Below are positions 1 to 10,110 of a DNA stretch of 64,000 bases, in pieces. The notes under the pieces were generated by a model that had not been told where the DNA came from, did not search any database, and was given only the letters and a program-made list of their open reading frames with translations. The DNA lies in contig MU129112.1 of NCBI GenBank assembly GCA_014904985.1, positions 36,150 through 100,149 of the forward strand, read 5' to 3'. Position 1 is the first letter of the stretch. Each line of letters begins with the position of its first letter. The position numbers and the translations under genes are program-made. The stretch comes from Hydnum rufescens UP504. Taxonomy: Eukaryota > Basidiomycota > Agaricomycetes > Cantharellales > Hydnaceae.

Positions 1-34
1 AACCGCTCAAGCAAGAATTCTATCATCCTAAGCA
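1..34 (+). repeat. 34-bp direct repeat, left copy
   Basis: These first 34 bases of the window are identical to 2504-2537. They end at the A of the ATG of the gag-like frame. The match may extend to the left of the window. Confidence 0.9.
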
Positions 35-2503
35 TGGTTTCTCCTGGCATTCTTAACCCTGTTACAAGCCCATTGACTTCTGCAGTGTCTGGTGAAGGAG
101 GAGGTCTTGATGTAGCCGGGGCTAGTCCTGCCGGTATCTCAGAGCCGACAGTTCAACCTCAGAACAATGTGAATGTTGGCGGCCGGAATGAGGCGCGCGA
201 GATGTTCACTCGGCTTGTCACAGCTAGGAACATCCGCCTCAATCAAGTGATGTCCGAGATGGAGGTCAACAATGCCGTTAATGATTCGCTTGCCGATTGG
301 GATCTCGCCAAAGGGTTAACTCATGCACCCGACAATCAGCCATCCTCTCCACCCTCCATAACTCTTCCCGGCAAGTCCAGTACTGCTAAACAGAGCACCA
401 CTGAAGTCGGGAGCACTGTCCTAACTTCAAGTGAGGCAGTGATCCAACCAGGCCGGAGTTTCGATGCCTTGCTGGCTAGTGGGGAGTATGCTGCCCCAGA
501 CCTTGTCCGGCATGTTCGTAACTTGCAGTATGCACCTCTCCCCATGTTTGCTGTCAAGGAGATGCGTGAACGCCGCCTGTCGAATATTGCCTACCCCACA
601 AAAATCGAGGTTGACGTCATAACCTCAAAGAAGAAGACTGTTATCAACACTGATGACTTTGCCACAATGGAACGATCTATCACCCGTGATGAATTCATCG
701 AATGTTACAAAGGTTTCACTCGTGTTCATCAGGAAGTCTTTCCAGCAGAGGTGCACAGTGACTTTTGTCGATACCAGCGACGCCTTTTCCTTCACGAATT
801 CTTCGACCGCCCTGGTTTGTTCAGTGTCATCTCACAGCTTTGATGCCTACATGCGTTTGACCTGGATACAACCACATGGCCGCTTTGCAATGGATAGTGA
901 TGACACCTTTCGAGTCCTGGAGCGATTTGATCAGGAGGTCCGTGAGGAACGTGAGGCGGACACACGTAGGCGGCTGGATTCCATGGATCGCCCATCTGGT
1001 AGTCGTAGGGAGGATGCATATGGGGGTTCTCAGAGGCGCAGTGCCTCCCCTGGCCCGCGGTTTCGTACAGGCAATGAGCGTGCTCCCTCCTCTGCTCGTT
1101 GCGTCCTCTGTGCAAAGGCGGGACATTTGGCACCAACATGCACTGTCCGTTCCTCCAAGTGCACCTTCAAGAATGGGGCCCTCACTTCCAAAGCCGACAA
1201 TCGCCGTGTCTGTTTCTTATTCAACACCGCCAAAGGATGCATTAAAGGTCGTGAGCACAACCATGTCTGCTCCGTCTGCCTTGCCTCCACACACTCGGCT
1301 CAGAAGTGCTCTGTTGCGCTCTGAGTCCCCTATAACTCCTCTGCGTGCAGATGCCTTCGCTTCTGCCCTTGACCATGCTCACTTATCCCTTCATTATCCC
1401 ACTCTCGTTCATAACATTATTCATGGTTTCCCAATTGGGTTGGATATGCCTCCCATTTCTGTCACATTCCTTCCCCCCAATCACTACAAAACCTCCGAAG
1501 AAGATCAGATTATACAGGCCAAACTGGACAAGGAAGTGGCACTTGGGCGCATGTCTGGCCCTTTCACTGTTCAGCAGGCTGAACAATTCTATGGGGGTTC
1601 TTTCCGGACTGCTCCTCTGGCCATTGTCCCAAAACCAGGTGATGGTCCAGATCGCTGGCGGATGGTCCAAAATCTCTCCTTCCGGGATCAGTTTGGCATG
1701 TCTGTCAATGACTTTATTGATTCTGATGATTTCCCCACCACTTGGGGGACAGCTCAGATTATGGCTGACTGGGTGAGTGTCCTGTCTTTTATCCTTTGGT
1801 GTTTGCCTTTGGCACACCCAACATGTCCTTTTTGGAATGTTGTCCTTTAAGGCATTGTCTTTGGCATGCCCGGCGTTGTCTTTGGCACGTTGGCCTTGGG
1901 GTGTTAGCCTCTGGCTCACCTCGCATTCCTTGAATGCATTGTCTTTTGGGCATGCCTGACATGGCCTCTGTCGTCCTGTCCTTGGTTTTGGGCCTTTCCA
2001 ACTTGCCTTCCTTGGTGCTTACTCTGCCTGCTCAATAGGTGGCTTCTTGCCCTCCTGGGCCCAAGCTGCTCAGCTTGATTTTGCTGCTGCCTATCGTCAG
2101 ATGGCTGTTTTGCGTGCACACCAGCCTTTTCTTGCTGTTATGACCTCTCTGGGGATTTTCCTTGATCACTGCAATCCCTTTGGCCTCTCCTCTGCTGCAG
2201 GGACCCTTGGTGTTGCCACAGATGCCACTCTCGATATCGTTCGGGCCAACCTTCCAGTCCCTTTCTTCATCAAGTGGGTGGATGACCTCTTACCAACCCG
2301 CATACCAGTATCCGAATCCCCCCCTGGGGTCTACCAATACTCATACGAGCTCATCGACATCATCACGATTTGTAAAGTCCCTCGGTTGGCTAGCAATAGA
2401 TATCAAGACCAAAGATTTTGCTTCAACTTTGTTTTGGGGAATCTCTTTCTCCTTTTTTTTTTTGGTTTGAGTCACACTTCTCCGCTTCAACTTCTGAGAC
2501 TCA

Positions 2504-2537
2504 AACCGCTCAAGCAAGAATTCTATCATCCTAAGCA
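2504..2537 (+). repeat. 34-bp direct repeat, right copy
   Basis: Exact copy of 1-34. It lies in the degenerate 3' RT region of the same retroelement, so the element carries a duplicated piece of itself 2.5 kb apart, as a split direct repeat or a tandem/permuted insertion would leave. Confidence 0.9.
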
Positions 2538-2702
2538 CCCGCCCTCCTCCCTTTTGCTCCCCCTCCTTGGTCCACAAAACAATGTGCCTTATGTAAGGGT
2601 CTCACAGTCGTGTGCCCTGCATTTCGCGCTCCAAGGTTCCAGCCCAATAGGTCTGGTTCCCTTCCCCCACCTAGCTGTGACCAGGAATGAGCTATTATCT
2701 AA

Positions 2703-4525
2703 CCGAGAGATACACCTATTATGGGGGATAATAAGATTAGAATACAAGTAGAATTCGTAATAATGGCTCATACCAAAGACAAGGAAGCACGATCGTTCCT
2801 GAAAGCAGACGATCGATGAGGTATTATAATTTTACGAAACAGCAGAGACCTTTCGGAATAAAATACCCTAGGTCGTGTGGAGGGTTCAGCATCATTCATA
2901 CAAGGGCGTAGGGTTGTAGACCTTTGTACTCGTCATCCTCCATCAGCCGACGGCCTAGTGCAATGGGCATGAGAGACCACCATCGAACTACTTCCCTTAT
3001 CAAATTTTCTACGTAAGGTAGGGAGCCCCGACTACAGGGATGAGTAGACCAGCTCTATTACTCAAGAATAGCATATCAAAGACAAAGGGGTATGAGCTCA
3101 CTCCTGTATGCCAGGCAGTCTCTCACTTCCCACGACACGCTCAATTTCATGTTGCACCTTCCTCTGTGCGTCGGGATGCAACACCATGGCGAGCACAAAG
3201 GCGTGAAGCAGACCGAGAGTGGTTTCAGCCCCCCCTCCATCTGGCGGAACGCCAGAGCAGGATAATATCAGTATCAACATCCACCCGCACAAATTGAGGT
3301 CAGAGCTCACACATTGATGCGGCTAGCCAGATCATCGTCCGTTCGTCCGTAGCATCCTCTTCGAGAAGGCTCAGAACAAAGGATTGCCTCGCGGTTCCAG
3401 CATTCTAAACACCGATCGTCCCTGTAATGGATAACCGTAGCTGCACAGAAGGAATGTGAACTAAATACTCACCTTCTGCACTTTGACATGATTAAAAAGC
3501 CTGGGAATGGTGGTACGATCCTCCTCACCCCATGCGGATACGAGTCTAATCTCATTTCCCAACCAAGGAACCCAGGGCGGTATGCGTCTCACTGTTTGTA
3601 GGATCAAATAGTAAGCGGTGAACGAGGTAGACCAAATGATTACACGCAACAGATTGGGAAAATATTGATCCAAAGTAAACCTGGAGTTAGCGCTGATGAT
3701 ACATGTCTTACAAACTTGTTCACAGCTGTCACACGCTGTGTATACACGTAAGTTCAGCTTCTATTTGCGGAACAGCAGATTAATCAATGGATACCTCGTC
3801 ATCTGTGGACTCGACATCCCAAATATCGTAAGTAACCCCAAGGATGACTCTAGCTGTGTTTCTAGGGGCAAGAAAGGGATATGTTTCAAAGACACGTAAG
3901 AAGTTAGAGCATCTTACAAGCGTAGCTCATCCATCCAATTCTCTGGATTTCGATGCAATCTCCGTAAGCATCGCCTCGACTCCTGTTCGACTGTCGGAAA
4001 ATACTGAGGAAGAGCCCCCTTGTTCATATGCTGGTGAAATAATTTCCGCTGCAAGTTCCAGCTTGGACCGAAGGCTTCTGATCCCAGATTTCCGGTTCCC
4101 ATCCTGATGAAGGTGGGGAAGTCAGTGGAAATAAGTCTAACAGATTATTCGTTCCCTCCCCACATGTCAATGAGCGAGGACCTAGGCCTGTCAGAATATA
4201 TAGATCCCCGATTCCCCAGCAGATCTTGCATCGAGCGATATGAGCTCAGAACCAGAACCGACATGGTAGGATTGTAGAAAAAGATGACATCCCCTATCGT
4301 ACGGTCAATTCTCAAATCGTTCAATGAGTGAACCTCAGGCAGACCATAAGTCTTAGATATATCCTTGATATATCTGTATCGATATTGATGGTTGAGCTTG
4401 TGAAGATTTCCAAGAACAGGGAATCTGGGGGGGCCCGGAGGACATCTCCTGGTCTTCATGAAAGAGTAGAGGATGGTGACCCCAAGAACAAAAAGGACCG
4501 CATATCCATAGAGAAGTAAAGCCAT
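2703..4525 (-). pseudogene. Cytochrome P450 copy A, 3'-truncated
   Basis: Starts at ATG 4525 with a hydrophobic anchor followed by the proline-rich hinge PPGPPRFPVLGN. Exons match copy B in order: GDVIFFYNP, the GNLGSEAFGPSW exon, [12 protein letters not shown], the LDQYFP exon, RRIPPWVPW, AGTARQSF, the I-helix GGGAETT (about 3230), the K-helix EVVRWW (about 2975) and YFIPKGT. Homology stops at 2703, in the codons after CISR, where retroelement sequence begins. The PERF exon, the heme-binding exon with the Cys ligand and the C-terminus are therefore missing and no functional heme enzyme can be made. All exons that remain are open, so truncation is the only visible lesion. Confidence 0.9.
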
Positions 4526-4870
4526 CAGAAGAGTATTTTAAGATGGAAAGACCACGAAGACCTGTCGGAAATATGTGGGCGTATCCATTCGACTTCGCAA
4601 TATATCATATTCTGACTCACCAAACGATCCTAAGTTGGAATTTTGGAGTGAATCCCCTGTTCGGTAAAGGCCCATTATCCAAGCTGAGGTCACATGGGTG
4701 TGAATGTTCGGGGCCTGAGTTGAGCCTAGGCTAAAACACGGAAGACTTCAATAAACTTAGTGGTCCAGGATGGGATGGCGATGTAACACTGGACTCGAAA
4801 TTTCCTCACGAAACTACTGTACCATTCCGACCGGAACATCGATAAGGAAATCCATTTTTAGAAACTCCGG
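4526..4870. other. Spacer upstream of P450 copy A
   Basis: 5' flank of copy A, homologous to the flanks at 9087-9420 and 12440-12730 (shared blocks such as GTGAATCC and the ACACGGAAGACTT stretch). It presumably holds the promoter. No separate gene or clear TATA element can be defended. Confidence 0.5.
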
Positions 4871-4878
4871 ATCTGACC

Positions 4879-5654
4879 AGGACCCCTGCAAGCACTGTTA
4901 GAGGCGAGATCCAAGGTTCCCGGATTTTGAGGGTGATTTTGAGATTATGCGAGGGGCAAATTCCTGGATCCGGAGCCAAAATTTGGTGTCAGCCAACGGT
5001 GAGGCGAGGGGTAGGTTCCCGGATTTGGCTCTTCAACCAAACTAGGCTAGATCTGAAATCCCATCTCTAGGGGTGTGGTCCGGATGGTGTTATAGTAATG
5101 TGGGGTGCAAGTGCCTTTGGCACTATTATAGTAATGTTCTGTGTTCAACCCCAGGTAGGTTTGTTTCTTTTGTGGCTTCTAAAATACCTACAGAATGTTG
5201 CTTTATGGCTTCCTGCAGTACTTAACTACTCCAGGAAACTTGGTATGCACTATTGTGAAATTGAACAGCCTCACTTTAATGACTTATCCTGGTCAACCAA
5301 ATTCCAAATGCTTGAATTATTCTACCATCAGCACTGCCCAAGAGCTGGACAAGGAGAAAAAGGTGGAGGATGGAAGAGAAGTTTAGATGATAGTGGGGTT
5401 GAGTACACTTGCCTTGGACAACACTGAGGATGCCTGGAGTAGTTTGGGAAGGTCAGGGATTTTTTTGGGATTTTTGGAATTTTTTGAGAATTTTTTGAGG
5501 CTAGGGGCGAATTCCCGGTTTTTCATGGCCTGTGAGGAGCCTAGAGTTGATTTCCCGGATTTGGTCTGGGATTTGCATCCGAATTTGTACCGGGAGTCAG
5601 GGTCCTTTGGGTCGCCTGCTGGATCTCGCCTCTAACAGTGCTTGCAGGGGTCCT
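4879..5654. mobile_element. Non-autonomous hAT-type DNA transposon (776 bp)
   Basis: Perfect 34-bp terminal inverted repeats at 4879-4912 and 5621-5654 (ends AGGACCCCTGCAAGC...). They are flanked by an exact 8-bp direct repeat ATCTGACC at 4871-4878 and 5655-5662. An 8-bp target duplication is the hallmark of hAT elements. Inside both ends a TTCCCGGATTT-like motif recurs (about 4917, 5031, 5513 and 5550), like subterminal transposase-binding repeats. Short ORFs inside (for example 5098-5427) show no transposase motifs. It was inserted into the P450 spacer after the tandem duplication, since the B, C and D spacers lack it. Confidence 0.88.
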
Positions 5655-5662
5655 ATCTGACC

Positions 5663-6793
5663 CCGATGAGCCTCGTGGGCGGGTCAGAAAACAAATCACT
5701 GTGACGCGTAGCTGAACCTATGGTTGAAACAGTACAGCACTGGACAACATATGATGGGGTCCTTTTGTCGCAATGGTAAAGAGTGCACTTATATTCAAGT
5801 CATTAAGATCGAGGTGAAAAGCGTGGTGAGGCATAGGCAGGAACACCAGCCTCTATATAGAGGCTGGGATCGCTTTGTATGGACGTAACATAGTACCCAA
5901 TTATATTGGCTATTGCCGTCCAAATGTATGGCGGTTAAGGTCCCAAATAAATCACCTGATTCCTACGGGTAACCCGATTGGGCCGTGGTGACGGAAAAAT
6001 GGCAGTAAAGAACTGGCTCTGGATATTTTTCATATTCTTTCTACCATAGGGTGATGTTTGGGACAGTCAGTCTTCACCCCAGTCATTTCCATCTCCCCAC
6101 GACCTCATCCTCACAAATCACGTGATTTATTTGGTGCCTTAACGAACAATACAATCTGGTACCCACCTCCGTCTATTCAAAGGGGTCCCAGACTAGGTGA
6201 GGCAGGATCACAAGCATTCCCTCTGAGGTCCGGAAATTTGCGCATCCGCAACCGTGCGGTTCGACAGCGGCGATGCGGCTTGATGCATGCATCACCAGAA
6301 AGGAACCGGGTTTGTCGGGTGACAGTCCCTCAGCAGCATGTTTCCTTGCCTTGCTTGCCAGGCTCCTTGGTGATGGTGATTTGAAGCTTTGAAAATGTCT
6401 GTTTGGCTCGTACACCTCCGTGCCTTGGTTGTCCCTTGCTCAATCTCTAAGCATTGCACAAAACACCAAAGCAAGGGAATCGCGTCTCCATGTCAATGCC
6501 ACTCTGGAGCCGCTTAAGCTTGCCTTGTCTGTCGGTATTGCGTATCAACTTTCGATGCTAATATAATAAACATTGCAGTACCGTACATATGGAGTTTCAA
6601 TCGCCGGACCAAAAGGCCAGGTGCTTGGCCACAATCTAAGCCGGTGATGATTGCAAAGTTACATCGTGAATAAATAGAGTGGAGAGCGACAGCAAGAGTC
6701 TCGAGGCCACGGCGACGAAATTCATGCAGCCACCATAATAGCAGATTTGCTCCTCGTCTCGATCTCGCCAGATGTCGAAAGTGAAAGGCCCAG
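5663..6793. other. Spacer between P450 copies B (3' side) and A
   Basis: Homologous to spacers 9360-10110 and 12700-13397 except for an inserted block at 5834-6195. It contains the conserved post-stop landmark at 6581. Short ORFs here are not conserved between units, so I call no gene. Confidence 0.6.
5834..6195. mobile_element. Probable small DNA-transposon insertion (362 bp)
   Basis: The spacer homologue in unit B reads straight across this position, while here 362 bp intervene. The 9-bp GGTGAGGCA stands on both sides (5825-5833 and 6196-6204), a likely target duplication of 8-9 bp. The ends are weakly inverted: TAGGCAGGAAC at the left versus TAGTCTGGGAC read inward from the right. No coding capacity. 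It looks like a second hAT-like non-autonomous element, but the ends are too degenerate to classify firmly. Confidence 0.6.
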
Positions 6794-9086
6794 TTACTTG
6801 GTCTGGTTGTCATCGGCAAGGAACGCCGCAGCTGGGCGAACTTCGACTCTGCATTTGAATGGGGTTGGGTTTCTAGAACACATAATTGTAAATGCAAGCT
6901 AACGATTATAAAAGGAGCAGCGCCCCACCGTTGCATCGGGTTAATTGGGACCGTCGTAGGCGTAATCTGGTTGCCTTCAGCATCTAACGGTTTAGAAACC
7001 GTAGTTGTTGCCAGAAAAACTGCAATGTTCGAAAAGAGCACCATTTCGGCAAAATCTTGACCTGGACAGATGCTGCTGCGAAGGTTGGCAGATATTCAAT
7101 GCTGACAGCGTCAGACCACTGACCGTCGGCCCATCCCAAATGAAAATTTAAGGGGATCTAAAGGCAACTGGCCATCGGGACCCACTTCATCGAATCGTTC
7201 CGGTCTAAAAGTTTCCGGCTCTGGATACATCTCTTCATCCCGAGAGATACACCTATCATGAAGGATAAGAATATGACAATGCAAGTAGAATGTGTAATAG
7301 TGGCTCATACCAAAGGCAAGGAAGCACGATCGTCTCTGAAAGCAGAGGATCGATGAGGTATTATAATTTTGTGAAAATATGACAGCAGAGACCTTTCGGA
7401 ATAAAATACCCTAGGTCGTATGGAGAGTTCAGCGTTTAGCGTTATTCATACAAGGGCATAGGGTTGTATAGAGACCTTTATACTCGTCATCCTCCATCAC
7501 CCGATGGCCGAGGGTAAAGGACGCGAGAGACCACCAACGAATTACTTCCCTTATCAAATTTTCTACGTAAGGTAGGGAGCCCCGGCTACAGCGATGAGTA
7601 GATCGGCTCTATTACTCAAGAATAGCATATCTAAGAGAAGGGGGCATTGACTCACTCCTGTATGCCAGGCAGTCTGCCACTTCCCACGACACGCTCAATT
7701 TCATGTTGCGCCTTCCTCTGCACGTCGGGATGTAACACCATGGCCAGCACAAAGGCGTGAAGCAGGCCGAGAGTGGTTTCAGCCCCCCCTCCATCTGGCG
7801 GAACGCCAGAGAAGGAGAATATCAGCATCAAGATCCACTCGCACAAATTGAGATCAGAGCTCACACATTGATGCGGCTAGCCAGGTCATCGTTCGTTCGT
7901 CTGCAGCATCCTCTTCGAGAAGGCTCAGAACAAAGGATCGCTTCGCGGTTCCAGCATTCTAAATACCAATCGTCGCCATCATGGATAAGAGCAGCCACGC
8001 AGAAGGGACATGGACTTGATACAGACCTTCTGCATTTTGACATAATTGAAAGGTTTGGTCATGGTGGTGCGATCCTCCTCGCCCCATGCGGATACGAGTC
8101 TAGTCTCGTTTCCCAACCAAGGAACCCAGGGCGGGATGTGTCTCACTGTTCGTAGGATCAAATAATAAGTGCTGAACCAGGTGGTCCAAAACGATTGCAC
8201 GCAACAGATTGGGAAAATATTCATCCAAAGTAAACCTGGAGTTAGCGCTGATGTGACATGTGTTATAAACCTGCTCGCAGCTGTCACACGCTGTGTACAC
8301 ACGCGAGTTCAGCCTCTGTTTTCGAAACAGCGGTTGAATCAATGAATACCTCGTCATCTGGGGACTCGAAATCCCAAATATCGTAAGTAACCCCAAGGAT
8401 GACTCTAACAGTGTTTCTAGTGGAAAGAAAGGGAGATCGTTTTAAAGACACACAAGGAGTCGGAGTAATTGAGCATCTTACAAGCGTAGCTCATCCATCC
8501 AGTTCTCTGGACTTCGATGCAATCTCCGTAAGCATCGCCTCGACTCCTGTTCCACTATCGGAAAGTACTGAGGAAGAGCCCCCTTGTTCATGTGGTGGTG
8601 AAACAGTTTCCGCTGCAGTTTCCAGCTTGGACCGAAGGCTTCCGTTCCTAGATTTCCATTTCCCATCCTGATTAAAGAAGTCAGTGAAAAAATGTCTAAG
8701 AGATCGTTCGCTCCCTACATGTCAATGATCGAGGACCTAGGCCTGTCAGAATATATCGACCCCCGATTCCCCAGCAGATCTTGCATCGCGCGATAGGAGC
8801 TCAGAACCAGAACCGACATAGTAGGATTGTAGAAAAACATGACGTCCCCTATTGTACGGTCAATACTTAAGTCGCTCGATCAGTGAACCTTGGGCAGACC
8901 ATAAGTCTTAGATATATCCTCGATATATTTCTCTCGATATTCCTGATTGAACTTGTGAAGATTTCCAAGAACAGGGATTCCGGGGGGGCCCGGAGGATAT
9001 CTCCTGGTCTTCATGAGAGAACGGAGGATGATAAGGGCCATAGCCCCAAGAACAAGGACTGCATATCCATAGAGGAGTAAAGCCAT
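6794..9086 (-). CDS. Cytochrome P450 monooxygenase copy B, apparently intact
   Basis: Heme-thiolate monooxygenase, expected on the ER membrane; substrate unknown. I can splice it in frame as 14 exons: 9086-8900, 8848-8719, 8667-8482, 8416-8350, 8315-8201, 8145-8027, 7958-7865, 7794-7656, 7585-7476, 7410-7393, 7335-7311, 7252-7124, 7072-6929 and 6872-6794. This gives 1542 bp, or 513 aa, the usual P450 size. Visible motifs are an N-terminal membrane anchor, the hinge [16 protein letters not shown]-helix GGGAETT, K-helix EVIR (ExxR), FRPERF and the heme loop [12 protein letters not shown], whose Cys appears only after splicing at 7123/7073. It has two quirks: exons of only 18 and 25 bp, and a 34-bp intron (8349-8316). 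IPKG is IPKE here. Exact family not assigned. An in-frame TGA in the first ORF lies inside intron 1. Confidence 0.92.
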
Positions 9087-10110
9087 CGGAAGAGCATTTG
9101 AAGAGGGAAAAAAACCATGAAAACGTTGAGTCTTAAATATGTGAGCGTATGCATTCGATTTCGTAATAATAATAGTATCCTGACTTACCGAAGCTGTAGC
9201 CTACGTTGGAATTTGGGAGTGAATCCTCTGTTCGGCAGAGTTCCGTTATTGAAGCCCAGGGTCACATCTCTGTGAATCCTAAAAAGCTTCCGGTTGAGCT
9301 CAGCCTGAAAGTTCACACACGGAAGACTTTAATAAATTTCGTGCTCCTCACAGAACGGATCGGATGACAATGTAACAGTGGGCTAGAAATTTTCCTCACG
9401 AATTACAATACTGGAGGTAGATAATAATAATTTTTCGCCGCAATGATACAGAGAGTGTACGTACTTATATTCAAGTCGTCAAGATCGAGGCAAAAAGCGT
9501 GATGAGAGCTGCGGGATCACCAGATGGTATCCATCCCATCTGGGGTCCAAAGATTTGCACACCGGACGCATCCGCGTCAGTCCTACAGCGACGGTGCGGC
9601 TTGATCGCCAGAAATGCTGCCGCCGTGAGGCGGGTTTGTCGGCCAGAGAGCCCCTCAGCAGAATGTTTCCTTACCTTGTTTGCCACGATCCTTGTTGATG
9701 ATAATTTGAAGCTTTAGAAATATTGTTTGGTCATACACCTCGGTGTCTCTTACTCAAAATACCACTCTTAGCCCTGCACAAAGCACAAAAGCGGGGGAAT
9801 AGTGTTTCCTTGTCGCCCTAGAGCACCTTAAGCTCGCCTTGCCCGTTGTGTACGAATATCAACGTTTTGATGCTAATATAATGAGGGCTGCATTACCGTA
9901 CATATGTAGTTGCAATGGCGACGAACAGAAGGGCCAGACGCTTGGCCACGGTCTAGCCGATGATGGCTGCGATGTTGCATTGTGAATAAATAGGATGGAG
10001 AGTGACAGAAAGAGTCTCGAGGCCCCTGCGATGAAATTCACGGAGAACCACCATAATAGTACATTTGCTCCTCGTCTCGCTACGTGTTGAAAGTGAAAGG
10101 ACCATTCGGT
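9087..10110. other. Spacer between P450 copies C and B
   Basis: Contains the promoter side of copy B and the downstream side of copy C, including the repeated post-stop landmark at 9896. Short ORFs on both strands are not shared with the other spacers. No gene called. Confidence 0.6.

Larger units (their letters stand above)
1..2702 (+). pseudogene. Decayed reverse-transcriptase retroelement (gag-like plus RT)
   Basis: Three overlapping frames read as one broken element. A gag-like region (34-842) continues after a frameshift near 830 into a Cys/His-rich segment (about 1105-1320) with CVLCAKAGH and a second knuckle ending HNHVCSVC. Another frameshift near 1320 leads into an RT N-terminus (1330-1772) with the conserved block DRWRMVQNLSFRD. 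A spliceosomal-type intron, GTGAGT..CAATAG at 1773-2038, interrupts the RT. Reading resumes as VASCPPGPK, and one more frameshift near 2065 gives LDFAAAYRQ, FGLSSAAG and KWVDDL, a YxDD variant. Weaker RT similarity runs on to about 2640. This resembles a reverse-transcriptase family common in basidiomycete genomes; I cannot separate DIRS-like from other types because no recombinase or integrase is visible. The 3' end breaks into P450 copy A at 2702/2703. It cannot be active. Confidence 0.75.

Noticed and set aside
5098..5427. 109-aa ORF inside the hAT-type element as a transposase
   Set aside because: No DDE or dimerisation motif and too short; the element is non-autonomous.
8880..8885. In-frame TGA after the first exon ORF of P450 copy B (and the same in copy C)
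   Set aside because: It lies in a 51-bp GT..AG intron (8899-8849). Splicing joins TYG to DVMFF exactly as expected, so it is not a nonsense mutation.
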